A stretch of 64,000 nucleotides of DNA from Centropus unirufus (taxonomy: Eukaryota > Chordata > Aves > Cuculiformes > Centropidae): positions 2,123,172-2,187,171 of the forward strand of contig VYZI01000085.1 of assembly GCA_013397695.1 (NCBI GenBank). The letters are read 5' to 3'. Under the pieces are notes generated by a model, which was given only the letters and a program-made list of their open reading frames with translations, searched no databases and was not told where the DNA came from. Made by a program: the position numbers and the translations under genes. Each line of letters starts with the position of its first letter. Position 1 is the first letter of the stretch. Positions 48,330 to 61,237 of the stretch are shown here, in pieces.

Positions 48330-48557
48330 GCACACCCTGTCAGAGCAAGCAGATCTGAACAGGGAGTTTCAAGGAAGTTAGCAAGAATGCGAAAAGCTTT
48401 GGGGAAAAAAATAAGGAAATTCAAAGATTCAGCCTCCCCGCTTCAGCCCCTTCATGTAGAAAAGAGAGGATCAGAAGAGGACGTGAGACGAATCGTCTTA
48501 ATGCAAAAGGCTCTTACCAAAAGGGAGATTGATGAATTATTCTCTGTGTCTGCTGGG
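48330..48557 (+). CDS. Putative internal coding exon, product not recognised
   Basis: The 3' splice site is good: 'tctttctgcctcctag' ends at 48329, with a branch-like 'ttctaaa' about 43 bases upstream. The 5' splice site at 48557 is GGG|GTGAGA. Between them 228 bases (76 codons, phase 0 at both ends) are open; the upstream in-frame stop lies inside the acceptor, at 48327-48329. The first ATG is at 48387, and the frame stays open 11-12 codons into the intron. The N-terminal half is basic ('KLARMRKALGKKIRKF'), the C-terminal half is helix-like and charged ('VRRIVLMQKALTKREIDELF'). Five CpG sites lie in an AT-rich setting, unusual for neutral bird DNA. No family was identified and no partner exon with matching phase was found, so a pseudo-exon remains possible. 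Confidence 0.3.
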
Positions 48558-50265
48558 GTGAGAACAAGACATAATTGCCTTAATTTTCAGTGAAAAGGAT
48601 TTAGATTGGGGGAAAAACTCTATACATCAAAAGGTAATTATAATGGCACAGGCGGCTAAGTGAGGTTATGGAAACCTCATCACTCCTTATAGACCTGGGC
48701 TATGCAGACAGATGTCAGACATCGTGGATGCCTCATCTGCCCAGGAGCTGCTCTTCCTAAACTTTGTAGGCTCAGGAAACTTTTTATACATCCTCGATTT
48801 CTGCTCCCCTCTAGGCCTGCCTCATGACCCTTGATAAAGCGTTTGGAAATGAAGGCAGCAGCAAAGAGGGATGACCCCACGCACCTTCTTGCTGGGGCTT
48901 GTAGGCCCCTTTTCCTATCTTCATGTATTGGCGGGGGGAAAAATGGTGTTAAACAACAGAAAGGGCTTTTCCAGGTACACCACTCAGTCCAAACAGGAAG
49001 AAAAGCAGAGGTTTCATTTTCTTAGCAATCATAGATTTAATAATAATTAAAAAAAAAAAAGTGGGGAAGAAACACCACAGCCCGAGGCTCCCATCCATCT
49101 AGGAATTCAAAGTCAGATGTACCGGCAACAATTTATCTTGATACTCAGCAAGGGAAGGTATAAAAAAGCACCTTTAAACAAGCCCAGCGCATAACAATAT
49201 CCACGGGGCTGTAAAATGATGGTGTGCAGGAACGGCAAAATGAAAAAATAAAGCCGCGTTCTTAATTCCGGTGTTATAATCTACAAACACTAGTAGAATT
49301 GTATAAAAAAAGGACTGTAGTTTTTCATCCTTAGATAAAAATGGCTAAAATCTACTTCACTGACTCTCCATTGTCTGGAGGAAGCCATGCTTACGATGCA
49401 CAGATAAGAAAGCTCATTTAGAGCTATTTGTAAGACGGGGGATTTGTACTGGTGTCTTTGCTAATAATCACAGCCACACGCTTCCCCTGCCACACGTAAT
49501 CTATCATCTGATTGCTCCTGCCCACCCACTGAATCCTAGTGATGCCAAACGCATCTCATTATCGAGGACACGGGAACTGCAAGGCACTGTAAAAGCCAAA
49601 GGCAGGACTATCAAACAGTATCAACAACAGCAGGATATTTGATCGTCTCGCGCTCCCAACCCCAATACTTTTTATAAATTGCTTTCATTGAGGAACTCAG
49701 AAACCTGAAGTTATTTACACGTTTGTAACTGTCAAGTTAGGCTTTCTGACAGGGCAGCATCAACACTACAGCACCTGGAGAGCAACTGGAGAAAAGGGGA
49801 GAAATGCTCCTCAGGTGCCCGTCGCTCACCCACCGCACTGGAGATCAGAAGAACGACGGAACGTTCGCTCCTCCGTGAAGAGCCTTGCAAATCAGTCCTG
49901 GCCCCAGACTGTGTTCACGATTTCCCACCTTTTCATAGAACTGTCAGACGCTCAGGAAGGACGAAAACTTTGCACAAGTCACCTCTACGGAATTGCTGAG
50001 GAAAGAGTAGTTTTTAACTTGTGAAAGAATGTGTTTTCTCAGAGCTCAGCTAAAGGAGCTACTGAGGAAGAGCAATACAGGGATTATGTTTTCACAAATC
50101 CAAGCAAGCCCCGCAGAACTGACTTGTTCTGCATCAATAACTGCGGTTTTCTGTCTCTTTGTGCTGCGCCATGAGGTTTGGCCACCAGAGTCTGAACAAA
50201 GACTGAGGTCTCTAGCCCAAATGCAGTCTCTAAGCCCAGCTCTTCTGACAGAGGGCAACGAGATG
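48558..50265. other. Unique non-coding sequence
   Basis: An A12 run ends near 49060. No repeat or exon was recognised. Confidence 0.5.
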
Positions 50266-50381
50266 TGATGATTAGGGACATGGTTTAGTGGGGGATTTGG
50301 CAAGCATAGGTTAATGGTTGGACTCAGTGATCTGAAAGGTCTTTTCCAACCTAAATGACTACAATGCTATGATTCTAAGGT
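50266..50381 (+). mobile_element. CR1 LINE tail, CR1-Y/F-like
   Basis: 'gggacatggtttagtggggg', 'taatggttggactcagtgat' and 'gaaaggtcttttccaaccta' are followed by 'gctatgattcta'. It is the last 115 bases of a CR1, same subfamily type as 3062-3346. Confidence 0.92.
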
Positions 50382-53190
50382 GGGTGAAAGACCCTCTCGA
50401 GATGTAACTACACCATGGAGCTGTCCCAATGCTCTGCATAGCACACCAGCCCAGTGGGAACAAGGTTTCCAAGCTCTACCACTACCACCACCAGGTTTCT
50501 AAACGCTCTCCATGTAGAAGATAAAGCAGAAGTAGAAACAAATGAGAAACAGACCAGGGTCATACTTAATGCTGGTGGTTGGGGCCTCTTTCCCCTCATT
50601 TTGTCATATTTCCAGTAAATGTGGCTTCCCCACTCATGCAGCGGCCTTACTGAAGCACTCTAAGACTTTAATGCTGCTGGATCTTTAAGATACCAGCCCA
50701 GAACAGGGGTGAAAAAAGAAGAGAATAAGAAAAAGCAAAGATAGCACATACCCAAATGGAGTGCACAGATTGACAGAAATGGACAGAAATTACCTCAGTA
50801 TCAAACAATATCCGTAAGCCAACATTTCCTAAAGCATTACAAGAATCCTCTTTAAAAAAAAACAAAAAAGAGCTATAAAAGGGGACAACTAACACATATA
50901 CAGAGAACAGTTCTTGCAAAACAAAATTCTGGTAAGACCAGTCTATTATCAGTACACTTAGCATTGCTGTAACAAATAGCACACATGGGAGAATAACTGA
51001 AATTATGCTCTCCCTGTTCACAAGATGCATTTTTATCCATGTAATCCGTTACAACTGAAAAGGGCACACAATAGGAACACGAACCCAGCCTTTACAGGGC
51101 CTCTCCTTGCACCTTGGCAACACAAGAGAAGCCCCCTGGGTTCTGCTCTAAAGAGAATCTGGAAAAACAAGATGTAGCCCAGACACCCTTTCCCAATACA
51201 GTCACTGATGGAAGATGACAGTTCTCAGCCAACTTTACTGAATTATAATTAGCATTAACTGTGCTGCTGAAACCATTCTTGACCTCAGCAGGAGTCAGGA
51301 GAAGCCAACACCTAAGAAGTAGCAGTGAGGGTTAAAGGCGTGGAACAGAATTGCTGCCAAAGCAATCAAATGAGGAGTTATCTGCACATTTCTGTATCAT
51401 CAATTAAAACTCCTTTTTATTCCAATTTTAAACCCACGAGTGCCAATCTAGGGCAATAACTGATGATATAGGAATGCTTTATTCTGTTTGCTTCTAAATA
51501 TCTAGAAAAATGTGTGGGATGGGAAAACGAATCTGCCAGTGCTTTCCTCCTGTAGGGCATTCTGTCCTCACCTTTGGACATTTGAATCTATATTTTCCTG
51601 AATTAGAAATACGTTGCTGAATTACTCTTTCTTAGCTTCATCTGGGTTACTTCTTAGTAAAGTCACTATTTCACCTGCAATCCATCAAATCCAATGGAAT
51701 CATTTATTTCTCATCTGTGCCCATGGTGTTATGTTGCTTGTGTCAAACTTTCAGGTTATGGTTCAGCATTTAACTCACTCGGAGAGAATTCTTTGCTGTC
51801 ATCTTCAGTGACAAGTGGGTACAGTCTTCATACTCATAAGCAAAAGCTGTAGCTGAGAAAATAGATGTGTGACTTCAAACCTACATAAGGAACATCTTGA
51901 CATTTAAATCCAATTACCCTTTCTCTCTCCTGATCAAAATATGATATCAGCTGGTGGGAAATTCTACTAGACAAATATATCTTATTCTCGAGCTCCTACA
52001 AACATTGCAGCACCACTTCTGATATCACACATTGTGTTCTTTTTCCGTTATTTTTTGAAAAATAAGGGGTTAAAAGTCTGTAGTCATTGAGAGCTGATGC
52101 CAAGGAGACCATACAAATGTTGTTTGGAAAGTCTTCCTAGAACGATGATCTTCTCCCTAGCTGAAATCATTAATTACAAAACTGGAATGAATTCTAAGGT
52201 AAGACAGGCTACTGCTCTTTGTAATAAATTAAACTGTCAGTCACTCAAAGCACCCTTAATATCATACTATTTCCCCAAGCTCTTAAATTACAGGCTGAAT
52301 TTCATTTATCGGCCTGCTGTATGTGAAAAAGGATTAATTAAACTCATTCCAGTATTACAGTGAGGCTCTATTTCTCTTAGTACTAAAAAATAATTGACTC
52401 CAAATGAATTGGAAAGTGGGTAAGTAATTGTAGTTATTATTCTGATGTAAATATTAGTTCTCTTCTGACATTTCAGAAGATTTAGTAGAGGCACTTTAGT
52501 GATAAGACAGATCATTACCCTGGCTAGGAAGAAAAGATAGCACAGGGAAAGTGAAATGACAATAATTAGTTCATATACCTAAGAATATCCCTATCATTTT
52601 CTTTTTCTGTATAGTTATGTCCTTTACAGAACATTTTCATTAACTGTTGCTCCTGATTTATTGTATTAAGAATATTGCAGTAGAGTCGATGCGTTATGTC
52701 CTGTTGCTTTAGAAAGAATTCAGATGCAATATGAGTTCTCATTCTGGAGGAGGAATTAGTGGGAAGTTTGTCTCAGAGACAGTCCTGACACTGCCACTGT
52801 GACAAAATTCAAATCAACTGATTGCCACTGAACAGCTAATTGTGATGAAAAGAATTGCACTGACAGACACGCTGAACAGCAAGAAATCACCTTTTAATTG
52901 GACAAATCAGACTAGCTCAGACAAGAAACTGCAGCACCTTCAGAATATACAACAGCTTTGGCCATTAAGAATTGTGGGTAATGCAAGATCACTAAAGTCA
53001 TTTTCTAAGAAGAGCTCCTCTGAACATCTACCCCGAGACCAGGGCTACGCAGTCGGAATTTGCAGCCCAAAATTTAGCTTCTAAGTCTGCATTTTGGAAT
53101 AGGTAGACTGATTTCAGCAACTCTTTGAGCACTGAAGAATATTTGTTAAACACCCTTGTAGAGCAAATTCTGAAAAAGATACCTGAACTC
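50382..53190. other. Unique non-coding sequence
   Basis: No repeat was recognised. A strong donor-like AAG|GTAAGA at 52198 has acceptors upstream but no open phase that would fit the exon candidate at 48330. Confidence 0.5.
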
Positions 53191-53680
53191 TGTCCTGGTT
53201 TCAGCTAGGAGAGTTCATTTCCTCTCTGGTAGCTGCTGTAATGCTGCATTTAGCATGCAAACGATGCTGATAACACGCTGATGTTTTCCACTGTTGCTAG
53301 GGAATGCTTATATTGAGTCAAGGTCTTTTCCACTTCCCCTGCTCTGCCAGCAGGGAGGTGCCTCAGGTGCTCAGCCAGCACAGGTGACCCAAGCTGGCCA
53401 AACCTCGTACCATCATGTTCAGTCTATGAACTGGGGGAGGAGAATCCCTGCCCAGGGCTGGGACAGGTGGTGGTCAGCAGGCCCTGAGCAATGGCACTGT
53501 GCACTACTTGGTTTGTACATTCTGTTGCTATTATTATTCTCACACCCTTTTGCTGTCCTCAAACTGTCTTTATCTCAACCCACGAGTTGCACTTTGTTCC
53601 AATCTCCTCCCCACCAAGGGGCAGGAGGTGAGTGAGCAGCTGCATGGGGTTTAGTTGCCAAATGGAGTTAAACTATGACA
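53191..53680 (+). mobile_element. Solo LTR of an ERV-L-like endogenous retrovirus
   Basis: The element is about 490 bases long. It opens with TGTCCTGGTTTCAGC and closes with AACTATGACA, giving TGTC...GACA ends. Inner blocks 'gctgataacacgctgatgtt', 'tgacccaagctggccaaacc', 'attctgttgctattattatt' and 'tttatctcaacccacgag' are those of an ERV-L-type LTR abundant in bird genomes. No gag, pol or env sequence and no second LTR lie nearby, so it is a solo LTR left by recombination. The flanking 5-mers (aactc and aatca) do not match, so the target-site duplication has decayed or the copy was rearranged. Its TATA region is degenerate. Confidence 0.85.
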
Positions 53681-56600
53681 AATCAAGGACTCAATCTATT
53701 TTTTCCAACTTTTGCTTTTTTTTCCTCCTTCTTAACTTCTCTGCAGTTTTGATTCCCAGCCTCTCAAGAGAAGATCACAAGGGGACTTCAGAGCAGTTTT
53801 AGCAATCTGGCCTCTTGAGCAGTGATTGAAATCTAGCATTTCATTCCCCAAGACGACCTGGGTCCTGGCTGTTTTGACTGAGTTGTCAGCACAAGCTCTG
53901 CACTTTTCAGGCTATTAGAACGAAGCAGCAGCTTAGACAGACTTTGCTCATTAGGGTTTATTTCCTGCTATTCTTTTCCCAGGCAAAAATGGGCTGTTTA
54001 TCTCACAGAACTTTAAATAAATGTTTCTTCCCCAAGTGCACAACATATAAACCAGTCAAGGCATGCAAAGCACTAGGGACAGGATTAAATTTCTCTGAGA
54101 ATATATCTGTTCTTTAATGATACCCCCTTTTCTTCCTTTCTTTTTCTCCATTAATTGGAGAAACCTCTTCATCACTTTGAGTTAAGGCTTATTTTTACAC
54201 ACCTTTGAAAGTAGAGTGTTGTAAAACAGGTGCAGTTGGATATTTGGTACTGACAGTCTATTTAGGAGATTGTGCATAATAGGAACAGGTGGATAAATGG
54301 AAGGTAGCTTTGAATTATCATAAAGATACCTGAGGGTTAGTGGAACCAGAGAACCATTTACATCCGTTAATTCAGGCAGCCAAGCAGCAGGTGAAGTCTG
54401 TGCACAAAAAGGACTTCACACAATCCATGGTAAATGAACTTCAGCAACAAGAGCATTCTTCTTCACCAAAAAGTAAATATAAATGCAGTCTTTATCAGTA
54501 GCTCAAAATAGTCAAGACAACGTTGAGACTAAACAGATGAACACCAATTAGTATGCTGAAGTGGGTAATTAATTTATTTGCCGCTATACCATAAAGACCA
54601 TTAGTATCAGGGAGTTTTGCATTTCCTCCTTAGAGGTTTATTATGTATAGTGCCTTTTCTTGATACTAAAACATTCTGCTTCTAGATAATTAGCTTGGTT
54701 CATATTTTGTTGTGCATCAAGGTAGCAGCTCAGTGTGGCCATTGAAGCAAAGGGATTCGTCAAATGAAAAGCAAATGTGTCTCTAATTTGGGTTTTGCGA
54801 CTAACCTCCCTGCCCAAGTTTCACTAATTAATTCTTTCAAACCAGCACTGGGATAGAGTAGTCATCAGACAATTAAAAAACCTGGCTGGAGACAATTAAA
54901 GTAACTCCATCCTTGTTACTTAGTTAATGCCCCCAAAATATGGAAATAGCCAAGAGAAATAAAAAAAGATTACAGAACGAAAGTGATCAGGTTATTGATA
55001 GAATTGCTCTAAGGCAAGTAAGTCATCACACTGGGGACGGATCATTTTCAGTCTATGGAAAGTTCAACACCTTAAGCAAACCTTTGAAAAGGTCATTTAA
55101 AACTCTATAAAACCCCTCGTATTTGGCAAAGGATAAGGATCTGCTGCAAAGTAGAAACCAGAGGATCAGAGACGTTTCACAAACTTATACATAGGAGCAT
55201 GAGTTTTATATAAATCTGCGGCACTTCTGGAAATTTGGCATAGCTCTTATTATGAAAGGGTGGGGGAGGAAGTAAATGTATAGCAATCAAGAGAAAAATA
55301 TACCAAATATAGACTGAAAAATAACATTAGTCAGACAGTTGCACTCATCATGCATGCAGGCATACAGAGATTAATGCGAAGGGCAGCACTTGAGATAAGC
55401 CAGTCATCACTTAATCAAGGCCTCAGCGAAAGATGATGGATATTTCCAGAAGTAGTTTAATTTCTACGTGCCCAAATTTGGCTGATAAAATAAAAAGAAG
55501 GCGTTTCAATATTTTGCCTGATTACTACTCACTGGCAGATGGGACAGTAGGAGATGTGGGGTGAACGCTTTGATCAGTTTGCCTCAGAACAATGAGCTGT
55601 TTTGCAGAGGGAAAGCCTCTTCATCACAAGCTCTGCATAAATCTTCCACAGCCTCTTGTCTCTTTTGAACGCTTCAGTACCAGGCACAGCATCCTGCTGC
55701 AGAAAGCAGGCAAACGAGAAATCCCAGCCCACAAGCAAATCCTGAGGGCTGTTTCTAGGGAAAGAATTCAATCCAGTAAGAGGCGGTGTATTTCATAGTG
55801 TAGGTAAGATTTAAGACCCAAGGTTCTCAAGCATCTGAGGAATATCGGAGATTAGTGGAAGTTATGGCAACCAAAGGGGAAGATGAGATTGGAATAGGAT
55901 TGCCTGGGAGGTCTGCTGCTGGAATGGGAAGTAGGGCAGGCAGGTTCTCCTCCTGGCTGGGGAGAGCTCTACATTGGGCAGTTCAGGCTAAACCTGCATC
56001 TTCATGGTTCCATTTCCCAACTGTGCAGCTTGGGGAAATCCCCCTTTTTTCTTTAAGACAGTGGTGATGTGTAATCCAAGAGCATGTCAGCACCTTCCCA
56101 GGGCGTACTGCCCTCCTAGCTCCAGGGCAAACACATGGAAGCAGAAATGCAAATAAGCAGATTTTATTTGAAGTAAGAGCCAAGGAGTGTGGAAAAGCAC
56201 AAGCCAGGACACACTTTGAGGCATCCTATGTGTAGCAACTTCAGGTGAAATCAAGTAGGTAAGGTTCTTGCTGATCCAGAATGGCTTGGGCATTTATGCA
56301 ACAGAAGCAAAGGTAAGCGCATTCTGATTATTTAAATAAGTTACCATCAAATTAAAGCCATATTTGCATCCTTTGCAGATTCAAATTGAATCAGTAGAAG
56401 TGCACTCATTCCCTTCTGCATATATATAGAATTAATATACAGCCCATTCAACGGAACTCCAGGGATAGTTCCACACAATCAAGACTGTAACAAGGTAGCA
56501 CTGTTGATGCTTAAATTATACAGAGAGCTTGAATTGTGAACTACTCAAAACTTCTACATTTTAATGACCTGAAATTTTAGCACAACAGGTAATGACTAGA

Positions 56601-57907
56601 GTCTGTATCATGCACTCCCCTTCCTTCGTGTGTTCCCGTTGTGAACGCTCCCCCAGCAGCAGCCTCTGCCCCTGTGTGTGAGCAGGTGGAACCCAGGTGG
56701 TTGCTGCACGGGTTTGCCTCCTGCTACGCACAGTGATCAACTGCAAATACCAGATTAACAGAGAGGGTGCGATGAGACTGCACATTCCACATCCAGTTAC
56801 GTTAATGACATGGTTAAGGTTAACCACATTGTTTAAAATTTTCATTGCACAAAGGGTTCGAGAGAATCTTCAGACCGCAGTCAAAAGCAAAGGTTTAACA
56901 ATGCCTGGCAGGCTTCTTTCTTTTGTAGTTACATTTTGTGATCTTCGCTCTAGTGACACCTCATTACCCAAATAGGCAGCACTGCCAACTTGAAATTTCA
57001 TCAAGCTCCTGCTTATCACAGCCTTTGATCTAATTGTTGTGTACGTGCACGGGAGCGGGGAGCGTCCTTTTATATTCAGCTTTCAGTTTTCTCTCTCATC
57101 CCCCCTCTTGCGGTGCAGCTGACTGACACTCACCAAAGTAGCCCATCACACCCTTCTCATTTCATCTGCCACCCTTCTCCTGCTGTCTTTAATAACACAG
57201 CAGTGTCATAGGTTGTGTTCAGCCCAAGTCAAAGAGAAATCACCCTTCTTCCTTTTCCCTTTGAAAAGGTGCAACTCAAATCACTAGGACAACGATTTGT
57301 TTAGGTAGTGCCATCAAAGCACAATTTCCATGTGCCTTTTAAAAAGAGTGGCAGGATCCTGCCAGGAATTGAAAGGCACCATTCTCAAGGGTTTGGGAAG
57401 GCCAGTCTGCCCTCACAAAAATAATTTCTTTATTGCTTAGCACATATCTGAACTGGTCAGGTCGGGATTTCAAAGGAGTTTCCAGCTCAGCGTGCTCTGC
57501 TGGCTTCAGCGGGACCTGCTTTCAGCCAGCGGACAGGCAAAGGCAGCTCAGTTCAGCTGGCTGCAGGGTCACACGCACACAAGAACCATGCCCAGTGCCC
57601 AAGAGGCTGCCGGGCCCTATGCTAAAACACATCGCTCTGGGAACTAAGAAAGTCCAGATTGAGTTCATACAGATCTTGTTCCCTTTTTTTAAATTTCCTA
57701 ATATTTTAATGTTGCTTCATTCCAAGGAAGCTTTATGCCGCCTCAGGCAGGTGGAAAACATCTAAGCACTGCACATGAACTGTTACACTAGTCCTCCAAT
57801 AAATGAGAAATATTTTACTAACTCTTCCTTTCATCTGTGCTCCTCTATCTTCTAGACTGTTTCTTCCCATCTTTCCAATTGTTCACCCCTCCAATATTCC
57901 ACACCGG
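53681..57907. other. Unique non-coding sequence
   Basis: Nothing recognised over 4.2 kb. A motif-rich AT stretch with 'gtaattaatttatttgcc' lies near 54566. The open frames at 55574-56293 and 56561-56975 face antisense frames. Confidence 0.5.
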
Positions 57908-58405
57908 TGTGGCTCCACCTTGAGCATTGTGTGCAGGTTTTATGTAAAACGGATCTAAAGCTACAGGAGAGTGTCGAGAGAAGGTTAAAGTTGGTAAAGG
58001 TTTTAGAGGCTAAGCTGTGTGAGGAGAGCCTGGAGTAGCCTGTTCAGCCTGGAGGAGAGGAGACAGAACCTCATTGTGCTCTACAGCTTCCTCCCACGGG
58101 AAGGAGGAAGGGCAGGCACTGATATCTTCTCTGGCAACCAATGACAGCACCCAAAGGAATGGCAGGAAGAGGTGCCAGGAGAAGGTTAGGTTGGACATTA
58201 GGAAAAGGTTCTTCACCCAGAGGGTGGTGGAGCACTGGAACAGCCCCCAGGGAGACAGTGACAGCGTCCAGCCTGACAACATTCCAGATGCATTTGGCCA
58301 ACGCTCAGGCACCCAGTGTGAATGTTGGGGTTGCTCTGTGCAGAGACAGGAGTTGGACTCGATCCTTGTGGGTCCCTTCCAGCTCAGGACATTCTCTGAT
58401 TCTAT
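57908..58405 (+). mobile_element. CR1 LINE 3' end, CR1-E/J-like subfamily
   Basis: It starts in the decayed ORF2 end ('ccaccttgagcattgtgtgc') and runs through 'gcctgttcagcctggaggag', 'gcactgatatcttctctggc', 'aaggttcttcacccagaggg' and 'gagttggactcgatccttgt' to 'gggtcccttccagctcagga' and a terminal ATTCTATA unit. The tail wording differs from the other copies and marks a separate subfamily. It is 5'-truncated. The open frames on both strands across it are not genes. Confidence 0.93.
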
Positions 58406-59417
58406 ATCAAATTAGTATTCATTAACTACGGTGCTGTTGCTAGATACTACATTAAATTATGATCACGTTAAAATCCTGCTGTCTTGCCTACTCTGACACA
58501 GAAAACCAAATTTATTTCCTCAGAACTTCAAGCAGCAGAGTGTACACAAGCCATTTACACCAAAGATAGATGTCTGATGGAATTGTTTTCTAGCTATTCG
58601 GAGAAAAAAAAAAAACAACTTTAAATTAAAACAGTGCATTCATAATTGCTATGAAAAACATTCTCTCAAGAACTGCCAGAAGGCAACATATAAAGTTTCC
58701 GTGATCAAGAATCAACTTGGAAACAGAAAGTAAATAAAGATTAATCTTAAAATTGTGCTTCACAGGCTAAGGTTTAAAAATATCTACGGTTCTAGTGCTG
58801 ATGAAACTGAGCTCCAAAACTCCTTCTCTGAACAGTTTCAATAGTAGTCGTTATAGAAGTAAGAGTTCTAATTCGAAAGGAGCACAGTGTTATCCAAGGA
58901 GCTGCCATCTCCAGCAGTCCCAGAACATACCCGCTGTAAGCCTGGGTGGAGCGGTGTGCCTGGCCCTGGCCCACATCTCCATCCTCTCCAGACTAACACA
59001 CCGGCCCGAACCCTCATAAACAGCCACAGTAGTAATTAACCAAGTTGTAGTACCTTCAGATTCTGCAAAATCAAGTTAAAAGCACTGTTGGAGTGACCTG
59101 ACAATTTTTTTTGTGTTCCTTGGACTCTGAGTAGGGATAAAAGCACTACTTCACCTACCATATTACATGAAATTTATGGAATTAAACACAACCCTCTCAT
59201 AGAAATCCTCCTGAATAAAAAGTTTGTTATGCTGTGTCTAAAACCATTCTCTGAATTGGGAGAATCCAAAGTGAAAGAGGCTGAACTGCGTTAGGGAGAG
59301 ATTCGCATTGCAGAGTTCAGACCCATATTCTCAACCTCCCCCAAACTGGCAGGGAGGCAGAGGGCCATAGGAAATTCCAGGTGATCCCACCGAGAAACAT
59401 CCTCCCTGGAGGACTCT
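58406..59417. other. Unique non-coding sequence
   Basis: An A12 run is at 58604-58615. Nothing else was recognised. Confidence 0.5.
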
Positions 59418-59535
59418 GGCCCAGATTCAGTTGGTTACAACACCCAGGCACAGCCCGTACTCCCCATGCAGAGCTGCCCCACTGCTCTTCAGTGCCACTG
59501 AGGGGACCAAAAAGACTGCTTTGATCAAATTCTGC
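59418..59535. mobile_element. Possible ancient palindromic repeat relic
   Basis: The segment begins 'ggcccagattcagttggtta' and ends near 'gatcaaattctgcc'. These edges recall the inverted ends of old palindromic interspersed repeats in reptiles and birds. The middle is too diverged to confirm. Low confidence. Confidence 0.2.
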
Positions 59536-60928
59536 CTATCTGTATGTAAAAGTCAGGTTGTATTTTATTTTCATAGAGCCAAACCCCTCATGCATTAAGT
59601 CTTCCACAAGTGTGGCAAAGGCTTTTTTAAGGGAAATTCTTATCTGAGCACTGCTGTTGCATGGTCCAGTCCCTTAATATTGCTGCTGCTTTGAAGATTT
59701 CCCCTGCGAGGCCGGGTGCGCTGCTCATTCCTCATCTCTGACCACACTGGCAATAGATAACATGGCTTGTTATTACCCCAAAAGGGCTACTTGAAACTAG
59801 CACTAGACGGCCCCACTGCATTATCTAAGGCGAGCGTCCCCAGCTCTGCTCCTTCTTGAGTTCTGTGGACGACGGGGCCAATACAGACTGAGCACCAGAA
59901 AAGGGAATTCTGTTCAGTGAAATATTTCGATGCAGCTTCTTCAAATGGCAAAGAGAATAAAGTTAATTGGAGAGAAGAGACTCTGCACTGAAACACGCAT
60001 AGCACAGAGAGATGAAAGAGGGTAGAGTGATACTAAAATTAAATTGCGAACAAAACAGGGCAGGCGTGCTGATAAAGGGGTCAGAAACTGCGTGAAGAAG
60101 GGCACGAAGACCAGAGGGTAAAAAGCTGATTAGTTGTTAATATACAAGTAGATCTGAAATGATGAGTTAATTGTTTTAGGAAGCAAGAGAGACTTAAAAC
60201 ATCCACACTTTAATGATACCGAGTACAGAAAACCCTTTGAAAAGAAAAATATAATCTTTTTTATTGAGAGCTTTCTACAATGAAACGAACTAAAACGGGA
60301 ATGAGGCTGTGATGGGGAAAAGAATTCAGAAATGGTAAAAGGCATCTGAGGAAAAGGAAAGCCACAGGAAGAGATCCAAACGTGCAATGTGTTTAACATC
60401 AGCTGCCCAGCATCTGCAATGTCACAGTATTGATGTTTGGTGTCCTGGAGCTTTCCCTTTCAACTGAGGGGGAAATCAATTGAACCACAAATAGCAAAAT
60501 TTTGCCTCTGCAGAACATGGCTTTAGGCACCACTCATAGGCAAAACTGTCGGCAGAAAGGCAACAGCAGACAGGTAATTTAAATCATTATCACACTGAAA
60601 TGAGTGAGGAAACACAGCTTCAAAGCAATCACCTCTTAAATACTAGGATTCAATTTACATTTTTCTTCAGGATCCTTTATTCACTTATTCCTACTGACAC
60701 CCACCAACTCCACAAGCCCAGTCACATCTTGTAGCTCCGCTCAGAAATATCGTTGAACACAATTCCTTAAAACCCTTTCCAATCCTTTTTTGGAACCATT
60801 AAAAGTGCATAGCCCTTCATGTTTCTAAAGGAAGGTAAAGTGTTTTACTCCAAAGCTATGAAAGGCTCCACTGAGCATCCAAAATATGAACAGGGTAGAA
60901 ATGTGATGACCTGCTAAACTTCAAGGGT
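59536..60928. other. Unique non-coding sequence
   Basis: No repeat or exon was recognised. Confidence 0.5.
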
Positions 60929-61045
60929 GTCACAGAATCACAGAACAGTTCAGGTGGTAGGGCACCTCTGGAGGCCTCCAGTGCAAGCTCCTGCTCAAAG
61001 CTGAGCAGCCTTCAAAGTCAGATCAGCCTGCCCTGGTCCACCATG
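60929..61045 (-). mobile_element. CR1 LINE tail, reverse orientation, diverged
   Basis: 'tgtcacagaatcacagaaca', 'gttcaggtggtagggcacct', 'ctggaggcctccagtgcaag' and 'ctcctgctcaaagc' match the reverse of a CR1 tail of the older 'cacagaatcacagaat' type. No ATTCTATG units are intact. Confidence 0.8.
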
Positions 61046-61237
61046 CCTCCACGAGAGATTATCACAAAGATGAAGGAGAAGTAGAATATTTCTAGGAGCC
61101 AATTTTTTTCTGTTGTCTCTGACAGAACTGAAATAACTGTCTCTGAATTTGGCAAAGCAGCCTCACACAGAGAAACAGAATTCACTGTTAGTGGGAAAAA
61201 TTAATTTGCTCTGACTAGATGATGCTTCACATGGATG
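61046..61237. other. Spacer between inverted CR1 copies
   Basis: Unique sequence of about 190 bases between two oppositely oriented CR1 pieces. Confidence 0.5.

Noticed and set aside
52141..52198. Possible exon ending at a strong AAG|GTAAGA donor
   Set aside because: Both upstream acceptor choices give stop codons in the phase required to join the 48330-48557 candidate.
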